Origin: Vulcanimicrobiota bacterium
GTDB lineage: Bacteria > Vulcanimicrobiota > Vulcanimicrobiia > Vulcanimicrobiales > Vulcanimicrobiaceae
Reading direction: 5' to 3'
Assembly: GCA_013036105.1 (NCBI GenBank)
Contig: JAAXCX010000003.1
Span: forward strand, 146,758 to 210,757
Length of the DNA stretch: 64,000 nt
The position numbers and the translations under genes are program-made. Below the pieces are notes generated by a model that did no database searches, was not told where the DNA came from, and saw only the letters and a list, made by a program, of their open reading frames with translations. Below are positions 25,466 through 32,958 of the stretch, in pieces. Each line of letters begins with the position of its first letter. Positions within the stretch are counted from its first letter, which is position 1.

Positions 25466-26946
25466 TGTTGAACTGGATCGATCGCCGAACCGGCTTCGTC
25501 ACCATGGCGAAGGATTTTCTGACCGAGGACGTTCCCGGCGGCGCGAGCTATTGGTACGTTTTCGGCAGCGCCACGCTCTTTGCGATGATCGTGCAGATCG
25601 TCACCGGCATCTTCTTGACGTTCTTCTACGCACCGTCTGCAATGACGGCGTGGGAATCGACCAAGTACATTTACGATCATCCCTTCCAGCACACGGTTTT
25701 AAGTATTCACTATTGGGGCGCGTCGGCGATGATCGCGCTCGTCTTTCTGCACTTGCTCCAAGTGGTGATCTGGGGCGCTTACAAATCGCCCCGCGAGATT
25801 CAGTGGATCGTCGGCGTGCTGCTCCTGCTCGTCACCATGGTGCTCGGACTCACCGGCTATCTGCTCCCGTGGGACATGGACGCGTACTTTGCGTCGCAAG
25901 TCGCGATCAATCTCACGCTCAACGTACCGTTCATCGGCGGCTGGATCCAGCAATTCGTGCAAGACGGCACGACGATGGGCACGCTCACGATCAACCGCTT
26001 CTTCGGCCTGCACGTTTGGCTGATGCCCGCCGCGCTCGTCGCGCTCGTCGGCGCGCACTTGGCGATCTTCCGCTGGAACGGGCCGGCGGGACCGCCGGTC
26101 GAGGATCCGCGCCCGCTGCGCAGAGGACGTTTCTGGCCCGATCAGCTCTTCATGGACACGGTCGCGTCGCTGCTCGTGCTGATCGGGATCGTCGCGCTCG
26201 CAACGTTCTGGCCGCCGTTCCTCGACGTCAAAGCGGATCCGACGGTGCAATTCACGCCCTATCCGGCGTGGTACTTCCTCGATCTGTTCGGCTTGCTGAA
26301 TATCGTTCCGGGCAATTTGGAAATCGTCGGTGCGATCATCATTCCGGGCATTGCGACGACGCTCCTCATTCTGTTGCCCTGGATCGATCGCAGCACGACG
26401 CGCGTCACCGGATCGCGCAAATTTATTCTCTGGCTGCTCGGCGTCTCGCTGCTCATTATTTGGGCGCTGACCATTTGGAGCCAGCTCTCGATCATGCAAA
26501 AACAGGCGGCAGCCCCGGCAGGCGGCCCGCCTGCGGTCGCAGCCAAAGAACAGGCCAACATGACCAAGAGCGGCACCAGTAACGTTTCGCCGCCCAGCGC
26601 GACGGCTGCGGTGAGCCCCGCGGCGAAGGCCGGTCAAGCCGTCTATTCGCAGAACTGCAGCTCGTGCCACGGCGCGGCGGGCGCCGGTACGCCGCCGAAC
26701 TTCCCGCCGCTCGCGGCCAACTCGTTCGTCACGGGCGATCCGAAACAAGTCATTCTCACCGTACTCAACGGAAAGACCGGCGCAATTCAAGTGAACGGCG
26801 CGAATTACAACGGAATGATGCCGCCGTGGAAGCCGTCGCTTTCGACGAAAGACATCGCCAACGTCGTCACCTACATCCGTTCGGCGCTTGGAACGAACCG
26901 CGCGGGCCCGGTCACGCCGGCAGACGTTGCCAAGCTGAAAAAATAA
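25465..26946 (+). CDS. Cytochrome b fused to a C-terminal cytochrome c domain
   Basis: 493 residues. Residues 1 to about 365 form cytochrome b with at least eight helices. The heme-ligand pairs are H82/H96 and H183/H198; 14 residues lie between the second pair, the spacing I associate with b6-type proteins. The Qo motif at 267-270 reads PAWY in place of PEWY/PDWY. After a Pro/Ala/Ser linker (about 365-385) comes a mono-heme cytochrome c with CSSCH at 398-402 and a distal Met candidate in YNGMMPPW. It oxidises quinol together with the Rieske protein. b6- and subunit-IV-like parts are joined in one chain. Confidence 0.92.
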   Translation: MLNWIDRRTGFVTMAKDFLTEDVPGGASYWYVFGSATLFAMIVQIVTGIFLTFFYAPSAMTAWESTKYIYDHPFQHTVLSIHYWGASAMIALVFLHLLQVVIWGAYKSPREIQWIVGVLLLLVTMVLGLTGYLLPWDMDAYFASQVAINLTLNVPFIGGWIQQFVQDGTTMGTLTINRFFGLHVWLMPAALVALVGAHLAIFRWNGPAGPPVEDPRPLRRGRFWPDQLFMDTVASLLVLIGIVALATFWPPFLDVKADPTVQFTPYPAWYFLDLFGLLNIVPGNLEIVGAIIIPGIATTLLILLPWIDRSTTRVTGSRKFILWLLGVSLLIIWALTIWSQLSIMQKQAAAPAGGPPAVAAKEQANMTKSGTSNVSPPSATAAVSPAAKAGQAVYSQNCSSCHGAAGAGTPPNFPPLAANSFVTGDPKQVILTVLNGKTGAIQVNGANYNGMMPPWKPSLSTKDIANVVTYIRSALGTNRAGPVTPADVAKLKK

Positions 26947-26952
26947 CGTGCG

Positions 26953-27687
26953 ATGGAAGGCGCCGAGCGTGAAGAGCTTCTTCGCTCGCTGGGGGCGGGC
27001 GAAGAGAAGCTAACTCAATCCGAGATCGCCGGCCTCGATCGCGACGGGTACGTGGTCTTGCCCGCGATTTTGACTGCGGATCAGGTCGCCGACGCGCGCG
27101 CGGCCTTAGACAAACTCATCGCGCAAGCCCGCCTCGATCCGACCTGGCACGCCGGCGGCACGCTGCACCTGAACGATCTCGTCAACGAGCCCGCCTTCGA
27201 TCCGGTCTGGAAATCGGACCGGCTGCTTTCCGCGATCGTCCACGTTATTGGGTACGACCTGCGCATCGGTTCGGTTGCCTATCGCGCTCCGCAAGCTGGA
27301 TACGGCGCGCAAACGCTGCACGCCGACTTCATGCAGGCCTACCGCGGCGAGTATCAAGTCGCGACTGCGATCGTCGCGCTGGTGGACTTTACGGCAAGCA
27401 ATGGTGCGACGCGCGTCATTCCCGGATCGCACCTGCCGGGCGATCTCGTCGCGCCATCCGATGCGGCTACTCCGCATCCGGCTCAGCGGTTCGTCACATG
27501 CGTCGCGGGATCGGCGGTCGCTTTCAACGGACATCTGCTGCATTCGGGCACGCGCAACACATCTCAAGAAACGCGCCACGCGCTGCAGATCACGTTCGCG
27601 CGGCGCACGGCGCCGATTACCGGCACCGGCCGGATCGAAAACGCGACGCTCGAGCGTGTCGGCGACGCAGCTTTCCTTTTTCTTTAA
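26953..27687 (+). CDS. Phytanoyl-CoA dioxygenase (PhyH) family oxygenase
   Basis: 244 residues, ATG start 6 bases after the cytochrome gene. The Fe(II)/2-oxoglutarate facial triad fits LHADF (H-x-D) near residue 119 and GHLLHSGTRN near residue 195, with an Arg in the following strand for 2-oxoglutarate. The N terminus (LTQSEIAGLDRDGYVVLPAIL) is typical of PhyH proteins. It should hydroxylate a small organic substrate, but which one cannot be told. Codirectional with the respiratory block but functionally unlinked as far as I can see. Confidence 0.87.
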   Translation: MEGAEREELLRSLGAGEEKLTQSEIAGLDRDGYVVLPAILTADQVADARAALDKLIAQARLDPTWHAGGTLHLNDLVNEPAFDPVWKSDRLLSAIVHVIGYDLRIGSVAYRAPQAGYGAQTLHADFMQAYRGEYQVATAIVALVDFTASNGATRVIPGSHLPGDLVAPSDAATPHPAQRFVTCVAGSAVAFNGHLLHSGTRNTSQETRHALQITFARRTAPITGTGRIENATLERVGDAAFLFL

Positions 27688-27701
27688 GCTCCGAGCGGAG
27701 C

Positions 27702-27870
27702 GCGCATAATGTTCGGGCCAGCGGTTCCATTTCGCTTGGCCACGCGCTCGCTGCGGCATCCGGCCTCCGCTTGCCCTGCTGTCTGCAGACCGCTCCCGCC
27801 ATCCATGGCTCCGCGGTTGCAGTCAGACGACCTGCGCCGAAACGGAACCGCTGGCTCAAACATTATGCGC
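27702..27870. repeat. Inverted-repeat element (33-bp arms, 103-base centre), MITE-like
   Basis: The left arm 27702-27734 begins GCGCATAATGTTCGGGCCAG. The right arm 27838-27870 is its reverse complement with 3 differences in 33 positions. The arms end sharply: bases outside (27701/27871) and inside do not continue the match. The centre has a perfect GTCTGCAGAC palindrome at 27781-27790. The right arm carries the TAA stop of the convergent glycosyltransferase. It could be a small non-autonomous transposable element or a structured 3' RNA. No transposase is present in the window. Confidence 0.65.
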
Positions 27871-29518
27871 ACGTCGGCCCGGTGTACAGAAAGAGGTTCG
27901 CTTCTCCCCACGTCGTCACGAGCGTCCGCTTTCGTCCGAACGTGTCTTGCGTGAATGGCTTGTGGCGCGGCGCGATGAGCCAGAGACGTTGCGCACCGCA
28001 GATAATGTTGCGCGGATTGGCGGTGCCGTTGGCGATCGGCTCGCCCGGGCGCGCGAAAACGTAGACCACGGGACGCGTATAAAAGATCAGCGCGTTGCCG
28101 CCCGCCAGGTTCTGAATCGCAACGGCGTCGCTCGGAAGCCGCTTGCTGTCGATCAAACTCGCCATGTGCGGGATCGGCTTGAATTGTTCGCCCTGCGGCA
28201 GCACCAGAAGCGCCAGCAAGCCGATCGCGGCCGCCATCGAGAACGCTAGGACGTAAGGTGCGGCGAAAGCGCGCGAACGATCGAAGAGCAGCACGAAACT
28301 GACGATCGAACCGGCGAAGATCGCGCCGCCGACCCAGATCAAGCTGCGTGCAGCAACGGCGAGTTCCGTGTTGAGGCGGTTGTCGCGCGAGAACATGACG
28401 ATCGCGATCGCGACCAGCAGAATCGTTAGCGGCACCGCGGCGGTCGAGATCAGCGCCGAGCGGCTGCGCACGCGCTCGAGCGCCGTTTCGAAATAGAGCG
28501 CGACCAGCAGCGCCGGCGCCGGCAATTCCAGTGCGATGTAGTTCGGAAGTTTCGTACGCGCAAAGCTAAAGAAAAGCAGCGGCAGCACGATCCAAACGAT
28601 CGCCAGCCGTATAAGCTGATGCAAGCGCCGCTCTTCGGTCGTGACTGCAGGCTCGCGTAGCACGCGCACTGCCGACGCTATCGCGGACGGCAAGAACGCG
28701 ATCCACGGAAAGAAGCCCAAGATAATGACCGGCAGGTAATACCACGCCGGACCGCCTTGGCTTTCGATCGTTCCGGTGTAGCGTCCAAACGTGTAATGTC
28801 CGAGAAGCTCGGCGATCGAAGTGCTGCCGGCGCGCTGCCAAAGCGCCAAAAGCCACGGAAGCACGATGACGAGAAAGAACGCAATACCGCCGGCCCACGC
28901 GCGCCAATTCGGGGGCCGTGCGTGTGTCGCGCGCCTCTCCCACAAGTAATAAGGAACGATCACGAGCAGCGCAACGACCGGCGCAACCGGGCCCTTGGCC
29001 AAAAATCCGAGCCCCGCCGCAATCCAGCCGTAGATGAAATAGGAATCTTCTCCGGTCTGCACCGCGCGGAACCACCAGAAGATCGTCGACGCAACGGAAA
29101 GGTCGAGCAGCGCGTCCATAATCGCGAGTCGGCCCACGATCGCCTGCATCAAGCACGTCGAAAGAATGACGCCCGCGTAGATTCCCGCGCGGGCTCCCGC
29201 CTGACGCGCGACCGCATATGCCGTCATCGCTCCCATCGCGATCGTCGCGAGCGCGGCCGGCAGCCGAAGCGCCAAAGTCGTCACGCCGAAAATCTTCGCG
29301 CAAATCGCCGCCATCCAAAAATACAGCGGCGGCTGAACGAACCACGGATCGCCGTTGAAATGCAACACGATCCAGTCGCGAGCCAGGAGAATCTCGCGGG
29401 CGACTTCGCCGTAGGCGGTCTCGCTGTTATCCCAAAGCGTGCCGCTGCCCAGACCGGGCAGCGTGACCAGCGCGGCAACCGCCGCTCCGATCAGTGCGGC
29501 GCGCCAAGGAGTACGCAT
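27863..29518 (-). CDS. ArnT/PMT-like (GT39/GT83) membrane glycosyltransferase
   Basis: 551 residues from the ATG at 29518; an ATG at 29554 would add 12 residues. The same frame stays open to 29968, but that part lies inside the divergent siroheme gene. About twelve membrane helices. The first periplasmic loop has SGTLWDNSETAYGEVAREIL, the acidic catalytic motif of lipid-linked sugar transferases, then GDPWFVQPPLYFW. The C-terminal soluble region is short. It would move a sugar from a polyprenyl-phosphate carrier to lipid A or a protein outside the membrane. The stop codon lies in the arm of an inverted repeat. Confidence 0.87.
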   Translation of the reverse strand: MRTPWRAALIGAAVAALVTLPGLGSGTLWDNSETAYGEVAREILLARDWIVLHFNGDPWFVQPPLYFWMAAICAKIFGVTTLALRLPAALATIAMGAMTAYAVARQAGARAGIYAGVILSTCLMQAIVGRLAIMDALLDLSVASTIFWWFRAVQTGEDSYFIYGWIAAGLGFLAKGPVAPVVALLVIVPYYLWERRATHARPPNWRAWAGGIAFFLVIVLPWLLALWQRAGSTSIAELLGHYTFGRYTGTIESQGGPAWYYLPVIILGFFPWIAFLPSAIASAVRVLREPAVTTEERRLHQLIRLAIVWIVLPLLFFSFARTKLPNYIALELPAPALLVALYFETALERVRSRSALISTAAVPLTILLVAIAIVMFSRDNRLNTELAVAARSLIWVGGAIFAGSIVSFVLLFDRSRAFAAPYVLAFSMAAAIGLLALLVLPQGEQFKPIPHMASLIDSKRLPSDAVAIQNLAGGNALIFYTRPVVYVFARPGEPIANGTANPRNIICGAQRLWLIAPRHKPFTQDTFGRKRTLVTTWGEANLFLYTGPTCA

Positions 29519-29562
29519 CCGGTGCAGTTTTGGGCAGTCGTGCAGCGAAGTCATGCGCACCG

Positions 29563-31407
29563 ATGTCGTTTCCCGTGACGCTATCCGTTCGCGGCCGCCT
29601 GGCGGTCGTGGCCGGCGGCGGCGAAGTCGCGCGCAAGAAGGCCGCGGCCCTCGAGGCAGCTGGGGCGCGCGTCCGCATCGTCGCGCCCGCGATCGAACCG
29701 GGCTTGCGCGAAGCGGCCGTCCAGCACGGTTTCGAATTGCTCGAGCGCGGTTACGAGCCGGCCGATCTCGACGGAGCCTTTCTCGCGATTGCCGCCACCT
29801 CCGATAATCGAGTGAACGAAGCCGTCTGCGCCGACGCGCGCACGGCGCGCGTTCTGGTCTGTGACGCGTCGAATGCTGAGCGCGGAGATTTCGCCATGTC
29901 TGCGACCGTGCAGATCGGCGACCTGACCTTCGCAATCGATACCGGCGGCGCCGCGCCCGCGTTTGCAAGACGGCTTGCTTCCGAATTGCGAGAGCATTTC
30001 GACGACTCGTATGCGGCGGCGCTCAAAACGCTCGAGCAAATGCGCGATTACGCTAAGAGCGAACTTTCGGAACATGAGCGAGGCGGAGCGATGCGCGAGC
30101 TGGCGCAGCTTCCGATCGACCGGCTCGCGGCCATGAATGTGAGAGCGGCCGTCTGCGCAACGCGCGCGAGCGCACTGGCGATGATCCAAGCGCGCACGGT
30201 TGCGGCGCAATTGGCGCGGCGCGGGGTCGCCACGACGTTCTTGAACGTGACGACGACAGGCGATCGCATCGTGGACCGATCGATTGCGGCGATCGGATCC
30301 GAAAGTTTGTTCGTGAAAGAGCTGGAGATCGCCATTCGCGAAGGACGCGCGCAGTACGCAGTGCACTCGTGTAAAGATATTCCCAGTGAATTGCCCGCGG
30401 ATATGCGCATCGCCGCGATCTCCGCACGCGAAGATCCGCGCGACGTCTTCTGCAGCGAACGGTACGAAAATCTCGCTGCACTTCCGCCCGGCGCGCGAGT
30501 CGGCACGTCGAGCGCCAGGCGTCGGGCGCAGTTGCTCGCCCTTCGCAAAGACCTCGAGTACGCGGACCTGCGCGGCAACGTCGATACGCGTTTAAGAAAA
30601 CTTCGCGATGGTGAATACGACGCGATCGTTTTGGCGGCGGCAGGTTTAGAGCGCCTGCACGCAAGCGCGAAGCACATGCATCCTTTCGAACTCACCGAGA
30701 TGGTGCCGGCCGTGGGGCAAGGCGCGCTCGCCGTCGAGATTCGCGCCGGCGGCGAACTCGAGAACGACATTCGCGAAGCAGTGAACGATCGTCGGGCGGA
30801 ACTCGCCGTCCTGTGCGAACGCGCGGCGCTGCGCGAGCTGCGCGGCGGATGTCAGGCGCCCATCGGCATTCACGCGCATTTTTCCGGCGCCGAGCTCGAA
30901 GCGATTGGCGCACTCGCCGAAACCGAGGGTTCGGAGATCGTGCGCGCGCGTTTGAGCCGGCCCGTGGAAACGGATGCCCAGGCCGAAGACCTCGGAACGG
31001 AGTTGGCGGCCGCGCTGAAGGCGCAGAAGGGCCGGGTGCTGGACGGCAGGCTTGTCGTGCTTCCCCGAACGCAGGAGCACGCCAGCCGAATCGCTTCCGC
31101 CCTGCGGGCAGACGGGGCGGAGGTGCTCGAGATGCGCTCCGGTGAAGCCGAACCGCTGGGACTGGGCCAGCGGGTGCCGGATCTCATCGTCTTTCCGTCC
31201 AGCGGATCGGTGGGCGCGGCTGCCGAGTATTTGGCGCGCGTGCACCGGTTCGAGCGGCGTCCGGCCATTGCCGCAATGGGACCGGCCAGTTCGGCCGCCG
31301 CGCACGCGGCCGGATTTACGCCCGATCTGGTGGCGCCCGAAGCGGCCATCGACGCGCTGGTCGACGCGATCCGCGATCATCTTTCTTCCAAGGAGCGCTC
31401 CAGCTGA
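29563..31407 (+). CDS. hemC: Fusion: precorrin-2 dehydrogenase (SirC) - porphobilinogen deaminase (HemC) - shortened uroporphyrinogen III synthase (HemD)
   Basis: 614 residues from the ATG at 29563. Residues 1 to about 190 match the CysG N-terminal/SirC domain (VVAGGGEVARKKAAAL NAD loop; then GDLTFAIDTGG). Residues 191 to about 490 are complete HemC: TRASALAMIQA, TTTGD, HSCKDIP with the catalytic Asp, and the dipyrromethane-binding Cys in LRGGCQAPIG. Residues about 495-614 match the first and last parts of HemD (LVVLPRTQEHA; IVFPSSGSVGA; IAAMGPASSAAA) but lack the middle domain. It heads the heme/siroheme operon; a full HemD is fused to CobA at 36214. Confidence 0.92.
   Translation: MSFPVTLSVRGRLAVVAGGGEVARKKAAALEAAGARVRIVAPAIEPGLREAAVQHGFELLERGYEPADLDGAFLAIAATSDNRVNEAVCADARTARVLVCDASNAERGDFAMSATVQIGDLTFAIDTGGAAPAFARRLASELREHFDDSYAAALKTLEQMRDYAKSELSEHERGGAMRELAQLPIDRLAAMNVRAAVCATRASALAMIQARTVAAQLARRGVATTFLNVTTTGDRIVDRSIAAIGSESLFVKELEIAIREGRAQYAVHSCKDIPSELPADMRIAAISAREDPRDVFCSERYENLAALPPGARVGTSSARRRAQLLALRKDLEYADLRGNVDTRLRKLRDGEYDAIVLAAAGLERLHASAKHMHPFELTEMVPAVGQGALAVEIRAGGELENDIREAVNDRRAELAVLCERAALRELRGGCQAPIGIHAHFSGAELEAIGALAETEGSEIVRARLSRPVETDAQAEDLGTELAAALKAQKGRVLDGRLVVLPRTQEHASRIASALRADGAEVLEMRSGEAEPLGLGQRVPDLIVFPSSGSVGAAAEYLARVHRFERRPAIAAMGPASSAAAHAAGFTPDLVAPEAAIDALVDAIRDHLSSKERSS
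31390..31395 (+). promoter_or_regulatory. Ribosome binding site for hemB
   Basis: AAGGAG, 8 bases before a CTG at 31404. It is the only strong Shine-Dalgarno site in front of the conserved HemB N terminus, and no ATG, GTG or TTG follows at a useful distance. Confidence 0.6.
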
Positions 31408-32393
31408 AAACACTTGCGAAACTTCGCCAACCGATCCGACCGCGACGCCTGCGCCGGAACAGCGCCATGCGCGAACTCGTGCGCGAGCACCGCACCGATC
31501 CCGCGCAGCTCGTGCAGCCGATCTTCGTCGTCGAGAATCCCGACCAGGCAGGCCCGATTGCGTCGATGCCCGGCATCGAGCGATACACGGTCCAGAGCGC
31601 CGTGCGCGAAGCGCGCACGCTCGATGCGCTCGGTTTGGGTTCCGTGCTGCTCTTCGGCATTCCAAAAACAAAGGACGCACGCGGCAGCAAGAACTTCGAT
31701 CCGGAGGGCGTGGTGCAGCGGACTGCACGCGAAATAAGAAACGCCCTGCCGCACATGATCGTGATCGCGGATCTCTGCAACTGCGAATACACCGATCACG
31801 GACACTGCGGAATTCTCAACGAACGGGGCGACGTAGATAACGACGCGACGGTCGAAATATTAGCGCGCACCGCGCTGACGTATGCGCGCGCCGGGGTGGA
31901 TGTCATAGCCCCATCCGACATGATGGACGGTCGCGTGGGCGCAATTCGCACCGCGCTGGACGCCGAAGATTTCGAAGAGACCGCGATCATGGCGTACAGC
32001 GCGAAGTACGCCTCGGCATTTTACGGCCCGTTCCGCGAAGCCGCTGACTCGACCCCACAATTCGGCGATCGCCGAACGTATCAAATGGATCCGTCGAACG
32101 TGCGCGAGGCGCTGCGCGAAATGACGCTCGATGCGCAGGAAGGCGCCGACATCCTCATGGTTAAACCCGCGCTCGCGTACCTCGACGTGGTACGGGCGGC
32201 GCGCGACCGCTTCGACTTACCTATTGCTGTCTACAATGTCAGCGGCGAATATTCGATGCTCAAGGCCGCCGCCATCAACGGCTGGATCGACGAAGAACGC
32301 GCGGTCCACGAGATGCTCGTCAGCTTTGCGCGCGCCGGCGCCAATATCGTCATCACGTATTTCGCCAAAGAGTATGCAGCCCGCAGCCGCTAA
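31404..32393 (+). CDS. hemB: Delta-aminolevulinic acid dehydratase (porphobilinogen synthase), probable CTG start
   Basis: 329 residues if started at the CTG at 31404 (CTGA overlap with the stop of the previous gene). The first ATG (31467) would remove the conserved RPRRLRRNSAMRELV region found at the HemB N terminus. Zinc-type active site DLCNCEYTDHGHCG near residue 140, Schiff-base lysines in YSAKYAS and MVKPALAY. It joins two 5-aminolevulinates into porphobilinogen, the substrate of the HemC domain upstream. Overlaps the next gene by 20 bases. Confidence 0.93.
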   Translation: MKTLAKLRQPIRPRRLRRNSAMRELVREHRTDPAQLVQPIFVVENPDQAGPIASMPGIERYTVQSAVREARTLDALGLGSVLLFGIPKTKDARGSKNFDPEGVVQRTAREIRNALPHMIVIADLCNCEYTDHGHCGILNERGDVDNDATVEILARTALTYARAGVDVIAPSDMMDGRVGAIRTALDAEDFEETAIMAYSAKYASAFYGPFREAADSTPQFGDRRTYQMDPSNVREALREMTLDAQEGADILMVKPALAYLDVVRAARDRFDLPIAVYNVSGEYSMLKAAAINGWIDEERAVHEMLVSFARAGANIVITYFAKEYAARSR

Positions 32394-32958
32394 CGTCGCC
32401 GTCGTTATCCTTGCCGGCGGAGAAGCGTCGCGTTTTCCCGGGAAGCTGGAAAGCGACGCCGGCGGAGTACCGCTGCTGCTGCGCGTCTACCGCAACGTGC
32501 GATCGATCGGGCCGGTCTACATCTCGGCGAACGCGCCATTCTGCGAAAAAATCGCGCGCGAACTCGACTGCGCGATCGTACCCGATCTCCAGCCCGGCCG
32601 CGGACCGCTGGGCGGAATCATCTCGACCTTTGAATCTCTCTCCCAGCCGCTCTGCTTCACGGTCGCGGGTGATGCGCCGTTTGTCGACCGCAGCATTTTC
32701 AACCGCCTGCTGGAGGCCTGGGAGCCGCAGCTGGAGGCCGTGCTTGCGGATCGGGAAGGGCGACTCGAGCCGCTCTGCGCGATCTACTCGCGGGAAGCGT
32801 TTTTGCGGGAAGGCCGCTCCGAACTGGGCAGGTCGGGAGCCGTCCGTGCGGTCGTCGAAAGGCTCGCTCACCGGCGGGTCAGCTTTCCTGACGAACGCGC
32901 GCTGGCCGGTATCAATACGATCGCGGAGCGCGATGCACTGTTAGGACCTCATCTTTGA
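32374..32958 (+). CDS. mobA: MobA-like molybdenum cofactor guanylyltransferase
   Basis: 194 residues. The N terminus VVILAGGEASRFPGKLE carries the nucleotidyltransferase loop (LAGGxSxRxGxxK type). Further motifs are PGRGPLGGI near residue 78 and FTVAGDAPFVD near residue 100. MobA attaches GMP to molybdopterin. It is unexpected in a heme operon, but fdhD for a Mo/W formate dehydrogenase lies at 51002. Overlaps hemB by 20 bases and hemL by 4, so its translation is coupled. Other sugar or cofactor nucleotidyltransferases remain possible. Confidence 0.8.
   Translation: MQPAAANVAVVILAGGEASRFPGKLESDAGGVPLLLRVYRNVRSIGPVYISANAPFCEKIARELDCAIVPDLQPGRGPLGGIISTFESLSQPLCFTVAGDAPFVDRSIFNRLLEAWEPQLEAVLADREGRLEPLCAIYSREAFLREGRSELGRSGAVRAVVERLAHRRVSFPDERALAGINTIAERDALLGPHL

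Noticed and set aside
25699..26790. 363-codon reverse frame opposite the cytochrome b gene
   Set aside because: Composition dominated by Arg, Asp and Glu, with no recognisable motif. The forward frame is a certain gene.
29518..29968. Upstream 150-codon extension of the ArnT-like gene
   Set aside because: It is extremely Arg-rich and lies wholly inside the divergent SirC domain; the family N terminus fits the ATG at 29518.
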